From positions 1-34,793 of the IMG/VR virus record IMGVR_UViG_3300042402_001841: a stretch of DNA of 34,793 nt. One strand, given 5' to 3'. Source of the DNA: a virus. Shown piece after piece: positions 6,631 through 13,964 of the stretch. The translations under genes were made by a program, and so were the position numbers. A model generated the notes under the pieces. That model made no database searches and was not told the origin of the DNA. It saw only the letters and a program-made list of their open reading frames with translations. Positions within the stretch are counted from its first letter, which is position 1. Each line of letters starts with the position of its first letter.

Positions 6631-8313
6631 CTACTGATTCACTGTTAAGTTACACCCCGCAGAAACATTACATACTCCGGATACAGTACTTCCATCGCTC
6701 ATACTATGTGGCAAACTGTATGTCTTAGAAGTTGATCCGGACTGGTTTAGAATAAAATTCCATGCTCCGCCACCGTTCTCTAACTGAACAGTCGCAGCAT
6801 GACTGCCGCTTCCATCCTGAATTACGCTAGCATTATGATCGTTCCCAATTAACGTTAGATTTAAATAATGGTTCCCAGTTCCTTTTTGGTTCACGGACAG
6901 ATCATTGCTGTTTCCGTTAACGTTTAAGAACATGTTTTTTCCAGTTTCTCTTTGCTGTAGTATTAGGCTGTTTCCATTGCCGATGATGTCAGCCTCTAGA
7001 TAGTGTCTAGATGATGTAGTTGTTGTCTGTAAAATATCTGTGCTATTGTTATCACCATCGATATTTAAGATAGCATAATGGCTTCCACCAATCTGTTGGA
7101 TCTGAACATCATTGTCGTTTCCAACAATATTTACATTTGCATTATGACCGTTCGTCAAAGCAAGGTTGGCCGCTCTTCTCATCGCCTGTGAAGGATTGAT
7201 ACCTGACGAGTAAACCGGGGTTGGAGCAGATCCTGGGTTTGATACAGATCCTGAACCAGTCGCCGTTGATGTTGTTGTGTTGCCTGAATTGTAGTAGAAT
7301 GTAATTTCTGCAATCTGCATACTGTCACAGTTCAAACCACAGCCGTCTCCGGATTTAGTCGTGGGAAAGAATATGTAATAGTAGACATACGCATTGCTGT
7401 TTGTGACTGGAATTTTAGGACTGGTCCAGAATCTATCGTTACTAAGTGATAAAGCACCTTCTTGAATCAACGTCCAGTTTACACCGTCGTTACTTGCGTA
7501 TAGCTTATAACTCGTCGGGTCTCTTCCTGAGAAGTCATTCGCAGTGGTAAGTGTAAACTCGTTTACCACTCGCCCAGCGTTTAGTTTAATAGTAACACCA
7601 GCGTTTTTCTTATCAAAGTTTAGATACTTTGTGTTTGGATTATTATCAAACGCTTGCGAAGCACCTTCACCCGATGGGCTGTTATTACTCGTAGGATAGT
7701 GATTGGTTATGTTAACATTCGAGCTGTTATTATAGATTGGAGTTGCGACAGCAGGTGGTGGCGCAGTCTGTCCCGCAGCCAACGGCGTTGAGCTTGGTGG
7801 AACATACGCTTGAAGTTGACTATTCGTTGGGTTATCTTGAGTGACAGACCACGAACCGCTTTGACCAAGACTATATCCTTGACCGGTAGTGATGAGAGTT
7901 CCCCACATACCGTTGCCGTTATAGAAGATCGCTCCGTTGGCTAATGCTCGAAACGAGCCTGTGTTGTTAATTATTTTGTATCTTGTGCCGTCGCTATTGA
8001 ACACGGCCATACCGTAGGTGCCAGGATTGGTTGTACTATTAAAGAACCCAATGTATCTGCCATTACTGTTTGCGTCTGCAGTTTGTGCAGCTGTCCATCT
8101 AGCAGCCGAATTAGTCTGAGTAGCATAGTTCACGCTCGCAAAGATATAGTTAAATCCGCTCGCATGCAGTGTTCCGCCGGAAATATACCACTGCACGTCG
8201 AATATCTGCGCAGTGCTGAGCTTTAAGTCAGTGATAGCCGCAGCGGCAATACTAACGAACATAAGGTAAACGAGTATCGCGCTACTGAGTCTGGATAGTA
8301 GTGATAGAAACAT
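6631..8313 (-). CDS. Secreted curlin-repeat protein with discoidin-like domain
   Basis: A 560-residue exported protein. Signal peptide at 1-26 (SAILVYLMFVSIAAAA), an N-terminal beta domain (to about 160), a F5/8 type C (discoidin) galactose-binding-like domain about 200-340 (ASQAFDNNPNTKYLNF, YKLYASNDGVNWTLI), then about six curlin-type repeats from 380 on (NVNIVGNDNDVQIQQIGG, LIGNDHNASVIQDGSGS). The C-terminus ends NLTVNQ. It looks like a fibre subunit, nucleator or tip adhesin joining an amyloid-type stalk to a carbohydrate-binding head. The ATG at 8313 follows GGAGGAACGA and overlaps the FecR gene by 32 nt. Confidence 0.88.
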   Translation of the reverse strand: MFLSLLSRLSSAILVYLMFVSIAAAAITDLKLSTAQIFDVQWYISGGTLHASGFNYIFASVNYATQTNSAARWTAAQTADANSNGRYIGFFNSTTNPGTYGMAVFNSDGTRYKIINNTGSFRALANGAIFYNGNGMWGTLITTGQGYSLGQSGSWSVTQDNPTNSQLQAYVPPSSTPLAAGQTAPPPAVATPIYNNSSNVNITNHYPTSNNSPSGEGASQAFDNNPNTKYLNFDKKNAGVTIKLNAGRVVNEFTLTTANDFSGRDPTSYKLYASNDGVNWTLIQEGALSLSNDRFWTSPKIPVTNSNAYVYYYIFFPTTKSGDGCGLNCDSMQIAEITFYYNSGNTTTSTATGSGSVSNPGSAPTPVYSSGINPSQAMRRAANLALTNGHNANVNIVGNDNDVQIQQIGGSHYAILNIDGDNNSTDILQTTTTSSRHYLEADIIGNGNSLILQQRETGKNMFLNVNGNSNDLSVNQKGTGNHYLNLTLIGNDHNASVIQDGSGSHAATVQLENGGGAWNFILNQSGSTSKTYSLPHSMSDGSTVSGVCNVSAGCNLTVNQ

Positions 8314-9379
8314 TCGTTCCTCCATCGTTTATTTGTACAACCGCAAATACTCCATCCTGAGTTACGTTATACGTTCCGTTCGTATCTAAACTTGTTGTCA
8401 GCATTGATATATGCGGTGAACGATCAGAATCTAATAACATGAACTCTTCATTCACGACTGCGCGTATCCATGGAAAGTTCTTAATGTTAGGTAGTACTTC
8501 GCTTTCTTCCTCTTCTAGCATACTCTCAAGAGATGCCACGTTGATTTCTAGAAGATTATCCAAATAAGTGTTATTCACTCTGTTTACGTCAAGCGAGTTG
8601 GTCGTTAATTCTTCATCTTCAGCAAGCAAGTCTTCAGAGAGTTCTTCATTCTCTAAGAGATCAACATCAAGTTCGGTTCGTATCTCTTCCTCTTCTTCAT
8701 CGTTAGAAAATCCGCCTGGAAATTCTGATGGAGGAACTATGATAAGATTGTTATTGATGTTTGATTGATCTAAAAGAAGTTTACGAGGATCCGCCGGAGA
8801 TAGCCCGCTGTGAGACACCATAGTTGCTTGATAAGATTCATTTAGCATCACGGTTCCGCCATCAGTACTCACTGAGATGGATCCGACTGGGCATTCGTCT
8901 TCATTGAGAGTTTCGTCTGGGCAGCTAGGTAGGAGAATGATTAGACTGCGACCAAGCTCGTCAACCGTCATAGAGAAGTCTGTTCCTCTGACCGTAATGC
9001 TTGCCGTTGGCGTGCGGATGTCGACGTTCTCTCTGCTAGTTTTGGCTAGCAGACCAGATGTCATCTGAACTGTTCCAAGAGCAACCTCCATCGACATCTT
9101 ACCAGCGCTCGTGTTTGGATCGTACACAAAATCATCAATCACTAGCTCACTCTGCTCTGTAATTTCAACTCGCGTGCCATCTTCAAATGTTAGGCCGAGC
9201 CGAGTATTAGCAGTAATTAATTGATCTAACATTTCAACACCAAAGCCCATCTCAACAGTGAGTTTATCACTGTCTCTTCTGGCTTCAGCTGCATTTCCTT
9301 TGAAATCAGTCACGGTCCCAACTTCGGCAATCGCGAAGTTGGGAATGATCATCATTACGATGAATAAGATTCTCCACAT
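8282..9379 (-). CDS. Secreted FecR-domain protein
   Basis: A 365-residue exported protein. Signal peptide MWRILFIVMMIIPNFAIA, then a FecR domain (about 22-140) with VTDFKGNAAEARR, NTRLGLTFEDGTRVEI and the typical VDIRTPTASITVRGTDF. An acidic low-complexity linker follows (about 215-275), then a C-terminal beta segment. There is no N-terminal anti-sigma/membrane region, so this is the free periplasmic FecR type. I chose the ATG at 9379, one base after the curlin stop (TAATATG); an ATG at 9418 would add 13 residues before the signal peptide. Such proteins often neighbour CHASE2 cyclases and may sense or organise the cell surface. Confidence 0.88.
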   Translation of the reverse strand: MWRILFIVMMIIPNFAIAEVGTVTDFKGNAAEARRDSDKLTVEMGFGVEMLDQLITANTRLGLTFEDGTRVEITEQSELVIDDFVYDPNTSAGKMSMEVALGTVQMTSGLLAKTSRENVDIRTPTASITVRGTDFSMTVDELGRSLIILLPSCPDETLNEDECPVGSISVSTDGGTVMLNESYQATMVSHSGLSPADPRKLLLDQSNINNNLIIVPPSEFPGGFSNDEEEEEIRTELDVDLLENEELSEDLLAEDEELTTNSLDVNRVNNTYLDNLLEINVASLESMLEEEESEVLPNIKNFPWIRAVVNEEFMLLDSDRSPHISMLTTSLDTNGTYNVTQDGVFAVVQINDGGTNVSITTIQTQ

Positions 9380-9380
9380 A

Positions 9381-9998
9381 TTAGTGCTGAACGATATCCA
9401 CGGTGTTAGTATCTCCATCTATGTCAACATTTACGATATGTCCTGTAGATGTAGTCTGAGTAAGATTAATCACGTTGAAATCACTTGGTGTTGTCTGGCC
9501 GACGTTGAACACGTTGGTTGCATCAGGAGCATTCAATGCAAAGTTGATTTCGTTATTATTACCAGTAAGATTGAGTGTAGTATCTGTGAGGTTGACTTGA
9601 ATACCGCTGCAGTTACCGTTAATGTAATCTTTACATAGAGTGATCACGTTATCGTTACCTATGACGGCTGCGACGAAATTATTGTCGACTCCGCCACTGA
9701 TATTTGAAAGCACTTCGTTTAGATCACCTTCAACACGATATTCATAGTTCGTGTCGTTAGCACTTACTTGAATAAAGATGTCAGCAATGTTTCCGTCACC
9801 ATCTTGAACAATCTCGACGTTGATGTCGTTACCGTTCACGATCATAGGAGCCGCATCGGTGTTGATTCTGTTGTTTCCATTTTGCTGAAGTACGTTTACG
9901 TTAGTACTATTTCCAGCCTGGTCGATATAAACTTCGCTTGCGAATGATGGAACCGCGATTCCTATCATAAGAGCAGAAGTTAATAATAGGTTTTTCAT
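9381..9998 (-). CDS. csgA: Curlin-repeat amyloid subunit (CsgA/CsgB-like)
   Basis: A 205-residue protein with signal peptide MKNLLLTSALMIGIAVPSFA and repeated curlin-type strands with spaced N, Q and G (VYIDQAGNSTNVNVLQQNG, INVEIVQDGDGNIADI, LNLTGNNNEINF, IVNVDIDGDTNTVDIVQ). Curlin repeats stack into a beta-helix amyloid outside the cell. It is directly downstream of csgG (18 nt). Major or minor subunit cannot be told, so the symbol is by family only. Two Cys (in LCKDYINGNCSG) are unusual for a curlin. Confidence 0.88.
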   Translation of the reverse strand: MKNLLLTSALMIGIAVPSFASEVYIDQAGNSTNVNVLQQNGNNRINTDAAPMIVNGNDINVEIVQDGDGNIADIFIQVSANDTNYEYRVEGDLNEVLSNISGGVDNNFVAAVIGNDNVITLCKDYINGNCSGIQVNLTDTTLNLTGNNNEINFALNAPDATNVFNVGQTTPSDFNVINLTQTTSTGHIVNVDIDGDTNTVDIVQH

Positions 9999-10016
9999 TT
10001 GAGTTATTTCCTTTTG

Positions 10017-10790
10017 TTATTGTTTGAAAGCCCAGTAGCCGTTCTCGGCACCTTCTTTGATCATTTCAACAACTGCGGCCTGAATCGCGAGTCTTACTGC
10101 ATGGTTCACAGGTTCGTTCTGTGAATTACCAATTTCAAGTTCGACGTTCTCAGTACCTGCCTCTATAAACTTGAAAACACCTAAATTTGTACTTGTACTT
10201 AATACGGTTTTTGATACTGCTGTACTTGTTAAAACTTCACCAGATTTTACAGAAACAGCTCGCATTGAGACAGTGATCACATCTTCAGTGTAACGAGTGC
10301 TAGGTCCTATGCCAAGGTATCTTGCACCTGCGCCACCGGTTAATGTATTTGAATCGTAGCCAACGATTGCTCCCTCAACGATTACTCCTGCGAATAGCAT
10401 AGGTGATAAAGGAGTTTCGTCACCAACTTCTTCTCTCGTCTGACGTATAATCTGACGTTCGCGTGCTAGGTTCTCTAACCCTACACGTTCTACAACTCGG
10501 AACCAAGTTCCGTTTCCAGCATCACGCAATGCTTTGATCACGTATTGTTCTGCACCCTGTGTAACTGCAGTCGAGATGTTAGCAAGTTTTTCGCTCGGTA
10601 GTCTCTGACCTGTCTTATCTTCGAACGAATACACCGCAACGACCATCGCACCCTGTGCTGGTGGCGGAAGATTAATGAAATCTTTCTCTGTCACGACGGC
10701 CTTTGGTGATTCAATTGGTATTCGATTCACTGTGGTAGAGCAGCCAGCAACGAGACCTGCGAATAAGAGTGATAATACTATCTTTTTCAT
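10017..10790 (-). CDS. csgG: CsgG-family outer-membrane curli secretion channel
   Basis: A 257-residue lipoprotein. Signal peptide with lipobox LVAGC (Cys at 17), then the CsgG fold: VVAVYSFEDKTGQ, ISTAVTQGAEQYVIKALRDA, FRVVERVGLENLARERQIIRQTR, LLFAGV-type strand, ARYLGIGPSTRYTEDVITVSMRAV and GEVLTS. CsgG forms a nonameric pore exporting curlin subunits. Near the E. coli constriction motif the residues aligned with Tyr51/Asn55/Phe56 appear to be Glu/Asn/Ile, by my manual alignment. It overlaps csgF by one base (TAATG). No CsgE or CsgD homologue is seen in the window. Confidence 0.95.
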   Translation of the reverse strand: MKKIVLSLLFAGLVAGCSTTVNRIPIESPKAVVTEKDFINLPPPAQGAMVVAVYSFEDKTGQRLPSEKLANISTAVTQGAEQYVIKALRDAGNGTWFRVVERVGLENLARERQIIRQTREEVGDETPLSPMLFAGVIVEGAIVGYDSNTLTGGAGARYLGIGPSTRYTEDVITVSMRAVSVKSGEVLTSTAVSKTVLSTSTNLGVFKFIEAGTENVELEIGNSQNEPVNHAVRLAIQAAVVEMIKEGAENGYWAFKQ

Positions 10791-11245
10791 TAGAATGCAA
10801 ACTCCCCTACTGGTACATCAAAGCTGGATGCTAAGTCTCCGTTTGAGTCGTAGACTTCTATGTATATTCTATCGTCTGTTCCACGCATCCACTTTATTCT
10901 GTCACCAAATGGTGTCTCGACTTCTGTCCATTCTCCAACGACAGCACCACCGCCTTCGCCAAATAGGTTATCCGCTATCTGACGCGAGAGCTGTGCGTAT
11001 ATTCTTGATTCAAGGTTGTTTTGAAATTTGTAGACGTTGCTATTGCGATACTCGCGCTCAGCGCGCTCGATAGCAGCGAGTTCATCAGCGATTATCTTGT
11101 CTTTTCTTTGTTGCTCTAACTGATGAATTGTAAGTACGTGTGTACTATATCCGTTTCCGCTAAACGCTGGGCTATTGAATTCAAAAACTTCAGCGTATGC
11201 AGGCGTACTTAAACATAAAGATGTTATAAGCAGTCTCTTTATCAT
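10790..11245 (-). CDS. csgF: CsgF-like curli assembly factor
   Basis: A 151-residue exported protein. Signal peptide MIKRLLITSLCLSTPAYA; the mature N-terminus EVFEFNSPAFSGNG matches the CsgF segment that inserts in the CsgG pore (F-x-F-x-x-P-x-F-x-G-N). A long helix follows (about 40-95) and then beta strands (RIYIEVYDSNGDLASSFDV). CsgF couples CsgG-exported subunits to nucleation at the surface. The middle helix is longer and more charged than in E. coli CsgF. Start ATG at 11245 has GAGGAAAG upstream. Order csgF-csgG-curlin is conserved here. Confidence 0.88.
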   Translation of the reverse strand: MIKRLLITSLCLSTPAYAEVFEFNSPAFSGNGYSTHVLTIHQLEQQRKDKIIADELAAIERAEREYRNSNVYKFQNNLESRIYAQLSRQIADNLFGEGGGAVVGEWTEVETPFGDRIKWMRGTDDRIYIEVYDSNGDLASSFDVPVGEFAF

Positions 11246-11306
11246 GCTTTCTTTCCTCTGTTATCATAACAAAATCAAGAATGGCATTATAAAGAGTCGA
11301 TGGTTG

Positions 11307-11603
11307 TTATTTCTTTTCTAACTTAGGAGTTTCTTTTTCAGGTAGAACTTCTATCGTATCTTTGGAAATTCTGAGTTCTTCTTGTCTCTCAAGAATCATG
11401 TCAAGCTTCGTTCTCAATCTTATCAGATCATTGTCTAACATTCTTATTCTATCAATAAGAGCGATGAGAGTCATATGGGATTCACCGACAACTGGATCTA
11501 CCTCTTCGGTCACCCACGTCCAAATATAATAAATGAAATAGCCTAAGCCGAAGGCGGCTATGATGGGAAAACCATACTGACTTATTGCTGCTGCGATATC
11601 CAA
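11307..11603 (-). CDS. Single-span membrane protein with cytoplasmic coiled coil
   Basis: A 98-residue protein: N-terminal membrane helix (about 10-30, ISQYGFPIIAAFGLGYFIYYIW), then a charged coiled coil (about 45-80) and a Lys/Glu tail. It starts at TTG (11603); the frame is closed just upstream by TAG and the next ATG is far inside. It is a paralogue of the next gene upstream, sharing the GFPI...F membrane segment. Similar proteins occur in marine T4-like phages. A holin-like or envelope role is possible but unproven. Confidence 0.75.
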   Translation of the reverse strand: MDIAAAISQYGFPIIAAFGLGYFIYYIWTWVTEEVDPVVGESHMTLIALIDRIRMLDNDLIRLRTKLDMILERQEELRISKDTIEVLPEKETPKLEKK

Positions 11604-11620
11604 ATTCTAATCCGCTCTCT

Positions 11621-11899
11621 TTAGTCTTTTCTTGCGTCTTTTTGCCCGTCGGCTCTTGCAATTCTGTCTAAATCTGGCTTTACACCAAAGGCATTACACA
11701 TTTGAACATCGATACGAACGAGTTCATTGTTCATGGTCTTTACTCTATTGTCCAAAGCCATAACAAACCCGCGTTGTGTCTTTATACTATCTAGAACTCC
11801 AGCAAGTATAAATCGTAGCGTGAGGAACACAAAGAAGCCTCCTGCTAAAGAAGCTGCAATTGGAAACCCTACGTCTGATACTAAACTTAAAAAATCCAA
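11621..11899 (-). CDS. Single-span membrane protein, paralogue of the following gene
   Basis: A 92-residue protein: one membrane helix (VSDVGFPIAASLAGGFFVFL, continuing TLRFILA) followed by a charged helix and basic tail. Start is TTG at 11899 with GAGGAGG 8 nt upstream. It is the first gene after the exact late promoter at 11920, heading the curli cassette. Function unknown; phage lysis or envelope role possible. Confidence 0.75.
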   Translation of the reverse strand: MDFLSLVSDVGFPIAASLAGGFFVFLTLRFILAGVLDSIKTQRGFVMALDNRVKTMNNELVRIDVQMCNAFGVKPDLDRIARADGQKDARKD

Positions 11900-11919
11900 T
11901 TAGGGATCCTCCTCGTCAG

Positions 11920-11927
11920 TATTTATA
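11920..11927 (-). promoter_or_regulatory. T4-type late promoter for the curli/FecR/CHASE2 cassette
   Basis: TATAAATA on the minus strand, 21 nt before the first gene of the leftward cassette and just past the terminator of the preceding gene. An exact match to the T4 late consensus in an intergenic spot. Confidence 0.75.
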
Positions 11928-11928
11928 A

Positions 11929-11957
11929 AAAAAGGAGGGCGCGAAACCCTCCTTTTT
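11929..11957 (-). terminator. Intrinsic terminator after the outer-membrane barrel gene
   Basis: An 11-bp stem AAAAAGGAGGG/CCCTCCTTTTT with a 7-nt loop, followed by further T residues on the minus strand. It separates the barrel gene from the late curli transcript. Confidence 0.85.
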
Positions 11958-11981
11958 ACTTTTTGCTATAATTCTTTTGGA

Positions 11982-12371
11982 TTAGAAGCTAAGAGAAACG
12001 CCGACGACGCTGTCAATGTACTCGAAGCTGCCATCGAAGTTATTCTCGAGGTATGCTTCTGCGCTTACTTTACCAAGGTTAATGCTTGGGACGTAGGTTG
12101 CACCAAGAACTGCACCTTCAAATGCGGAGCTATTGAACTGAATGAAGTCGTCGCCATCATAGATAGCAAGATCGGTTTCAGCCCAGATGCCAAGACCTTC
12201 GATAGGTGCATAAGCAAGACGTGGAGTTAGAACAGAAGTGAAGACGGTGGTGTCGGTGTTATATTCAGTAACAAGTTCAGTGTCAAGAGCGAGACCATTG
12301 CCGAAATCCATGGCGGAAGCTACAGAAGTCATCGAGAGAACAGCTGCAGTTGCAAGAAGAAACTTTTTCAT
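11982..12371 (-). CDS. Small outer-membrane beta-barrel protein
   Basis: A 129-residue exported protein with signal peptide MKKFLLATAAVLSMTSVASA, then about six amphipathic strands (LALDTELVTEYN, VLTPRLAYAPIEGLGIWAETDLAIYD, LGATYVPSINLGKVSAEAYLEN) ending in VVGVSLSF, a typical barrel C-terminus with terminal Phe. The ATG at 12371 has AAGGAA upstream; an in-frame start 12 codons earlier lies in the tmRNA region and is rejected. It could alter the host surface. It is followed by the terminator at 11929. Confidence 0.82.
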   Translation of the reverse strand: MKKFLLATAAVLSMTSVASAMDFGNGLALDTELVTEYNTDTTVFTSVLTPRLAYAPIEGLGIWAETDLAIYDGDDFIQFNSSAFEGAVLGATYVPSINLGKVSAEAYLENNFDGSFEYIDSVVGVSLSF

Positions 12372-12399
12372 TTTGTATTCCTTTGAGTTGGTTGGTGTG

Positions 12400-12571
12400 A
12401 GTGTCACCAGTTCTGTTTCGAGGTCGGTGACCCACCCAAGTAGATTATGCTGCGAGAGCGTAAGCTACAGGAGCTGCGTTTGTGTTTGCAGTTGTAATTT
12501 TGGCTGAATAACGTAGGCCAACACGGTAATCTCCACTTGCTTTCAACACCTGTCGATCCCTAGTCAGCCCC
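12400..12571 (-). ncRNA. ssrA: Permuted tmRNA, coding piece (5' end to tag reading frame)
   Basis: The mature 5' end at 12571 begins GGGGCTGA, followed by a D-loop-like GGGATCGACAG, and pairs over 7 bp with the acceptor strand CAGCTCC found 360 nt upstream. Next comes a tag frame ending YALAA-stop and a pseudoknot-like tail (GGTGGGTCACCGACC). In a normal tmRNA gene this half precedes the acceptor half; here it follows it, as in the two-piece tmRNAs of alphaproteobacteria. The 3' limit near 12400 is estimated. tmRNA with SmpB rescues stalled ribosomes and tags the nascent protein for proteolysis. Confidence 0.9.
12445..12489 (-). other. tmRNA proteolysis-tag reading frame
   Basis: GCA AAC ACA AAC ... 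GCA GCA TAA reads (A)NTNAAPVAYALAA-stop. Resume at GCA AAC matches the usual A-N start of tags and the ALAA end is the classic ClpXP-recognised tail. The resume codon is my choice; the frame is open further upstream. Confidence 0.8.
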
Positions 12572-12583
12572 GCCAAAAGTAAA

Positions 12584-12889
12584 TTAAAGGTTATGAAGAT
12601 TGTGATGGTCGTTGTCATATGTGTGAATTGCATGACAGTTATGACATAAAATTCTACACTTACTGATTTCTTCCATCAACATTTCCATACCCCAACGAGT
12701 AAGTTGTTTAGCAGAATATTTTGGATGCTTTGTGCTAGGATCCAAATGATCAAATGCTAATGCTTGTGGATGTTTATTAAAACCACAAATTTCGCATCCT
12801 CTGCTTATTTTATACTCATTTAGAAACGCGCGCCTTTCCAGACCCTTGTCTTTCTTATACTGCTTAAAAACTTCTTTATCTGCAAACAT
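12584..12889 (-). CDS. HNH endonuclease in the tmRNA intervening segment
   Basis: A 101-residue HNH nuclease. Zinc-binding CEICG and CHNC pairs frame the HNH core: FDHLDP (first His), then ILCHNCHAIHT (Asn and His). ATG at 12889 has AGGAGG 6 nt upstream; a longer upstream frame runs into the tmRNA and is rejected. The whole gene fits in the 359-nt spacer (12572-12930) between the tmRNA acceptor piece and coding piece. It may be a homing endonuclease that spreads the locus. The spacer must be removed from the RNA by processing. Confidence 0.92.
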   Translation of the reverse strand: MFADKEVFKQYKKDKGLERRAFLNEYKISRGCEICGFNKHPQALAFDHLDPSTKHPKYSAKQLTRWGMEMLMEEISKCRILCHNCHAIHTYDNDHHNLHNL

Positions 12890-12930
12890 AGATTCCTCCT
12901 TTGTTTCGCAAACATCGTTTAATTTACTTT

Positions 12931-12990
12931 TGGTGGAGCTGCGGGGATTTGAACCCCGGTCCAGAATGTCTATCGTCTGCTTCAACGATT
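12931..12990 (-). ncRNA. ssrA: Permuted tmRNA, acceptor piece (T arm, acceptor strand, CCA)
   Basis: On the minus strand CATTCTGGAC precedes a T arm CGGGG-TTCAAAT-CCCCG, then CAGCTCC, A and encoded CCA ending at 12931. This is the tmRNA 3' half (compare E. coli ...CAGCTCCACCA). It lies upstream of the 5' half, so the gene is circularly permuted. The 5' limit of this piece (about 12990) is set by the promoter just upstream. Confidence 0.92.
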
Positions 12991-12996
12991 ACTAGT

Positions 12997-13026
12997 TATA
13001 TATAAACCAATTTGAGAAAATGTCAA
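12997..13026 (-). promoter_or_regulatory. Sigma70-type promoter of the tmRNA locus
   Basis: TTGACA (13026-13021) and TATATA at a 16- or 18-nt spacing on the minus strand; transcription would start about at the acceptor piece. Confidence 0.7.
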
Positions 13027-13036
13027 CTATTAAAAT

Positions 13037-13195
13037 TTAGTTCGGTTTATCTGTTGCATTTTTGTTACTATTGAAATCTTGGATCTTTTCGTAGTTGTTG
13101 ATTGCATATTGGTTCAACAGATACGGAATGCTCGATACTAAGAACCAAGCGGGCCAGAACAATAGGTTACCGATAACGACGCTCATGTCTACCAT
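13037..13195 (-). CDS. Small single-span membrane protein
   Basis: A 52-residue protein with one hydrophobic segment (SVVIGNLLFWPAWFLVSSIP) and an Asn-rich polar tail. ATG at 13195 has AGGA 7 nt upstream and directly follows the kdsA stop; longer in-frame starts lie inside kdsA. Co-transcribed with kdsA and the cupin. Function unknown. Confidence 0.65.
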   Translation of the reverse strand: MVDMSVVIGNLLFWPAWFLVSSIPYLLNQYAINNYEKIQDFNSNKNATDKPN

Positions 13196-13196
13196 T

Positions 13197-13964
13197 TTAT
13201 TTCCTAACATAATGAAAGTTGACAATTTGTTCAACGACTTCTTCAAAGTCATTCAGATATAGCATATTCGCGCTATCAGACGGAGAACTATCCGGATCCG
13301 GATGAACTTCTAAAAAGAAATTAGATACACCAAGAGCACTAGCTGCACGACATAAACCAGGAACATAATTCCTATTACCGCCACTACTCGACCCCATGCC
13401 GCCAGGCTTTTGAACAGAGTGTGTTGCATCAAATACAAACGGAACATCGTAATTATCCATAATGTACTGGATACCAGTGTAATCGACCACAAGAGTGTTA
13501 TACCCAAAGCTCGTTCCCCTTTCAGTTAGCCAGACTTCTTTTGCTCCTTCGGTTTTCGAGAGAATACCTTTGACATCCCACGGCGCAAGAAACTGTCCTT
13601 TTTTAATATTGACGATTTTGCCAGTCTCTACGGCAGCTCGGATAAGATCCGTTTGGCGGCAAAGAAAAGCAGGGATTTGAATAACATCTACATAATCCTT
13701 TACGAACTCTACCTGCCAAGTTTCGTGAACGTCGGTTACGATGTTCAGTTCCAACATATGACTACGAAGAACGTCAAAGTCATGCATAGTCTTTTCAATG
13801 CCAAGACCGCGTTTTCCTAGTGAGCTTGTTCGATTTGCTTTATCAAAACTAGCTTTAAAGAAGTATTCAACTCCATACTTCTTACATACCAGTTCGCAAT
13901 GCTTTGCGATTTCAAGAGATTGCTCTAGACTCTCGTGTTGACATGGGCCAGCAATGATCCTCAT
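13197..13964 (-). CDS. kdsA: 3-deoxy-D-manno-octulosonate 8-phosphate synthase
   Basis: A 255-residue KdsA, TIM-barrel enzyme condensing phosphoenolpyruvate with arabinose 5-phosphate to KDO-8-phosphate for lipopolysaccharide or capsule. Motifs: KASFDKANRTS, LTERGTSFGYN, FDATHSVQKPGG, EVHPDPDSSPSDSANM. The N-terminal IAGPCQHES has Cys at 8 where metal-dependent KdsA enzymes have their metal ligand. The start is close to the first strand, so the protein is about 20-30 residues shorter than E. coli KdsA. ATGA overlap with the upstream cupin gene. It suggests phage control of host surface sugar. Confidence 0.95.
   Translation of the reverse strand: MRIIAGPCQHESLEQSLEIAKHCELVCKKYGVEYFFKASFDKANRTSSLGKRGLGIEKTMHDFDVLRSHMLELNIVTDVHETWQVEFVKDYVDVIQIPAFLCRQTDLIRAAVETGKIVNIKKGQFLAPWDVKGILSKTEGAKEVWLTERGTSFGYNTLVVDYTGIQYIMDNYDVPFVFDATHSVQKPGGMGSSSGGNRNYVPGLCRAASALGVSNFFLEVHPDPDSSPSDSANMLYLNDFEEVVEQIVNFHYVRK

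Noticed and set aside
12445-12633. A 62-codon open frame ending in YALAA
   Set aside because: It is the tmRNA tag reading frame with open sequence upstream, inside the tmRNA 5' half, not an independent gene.
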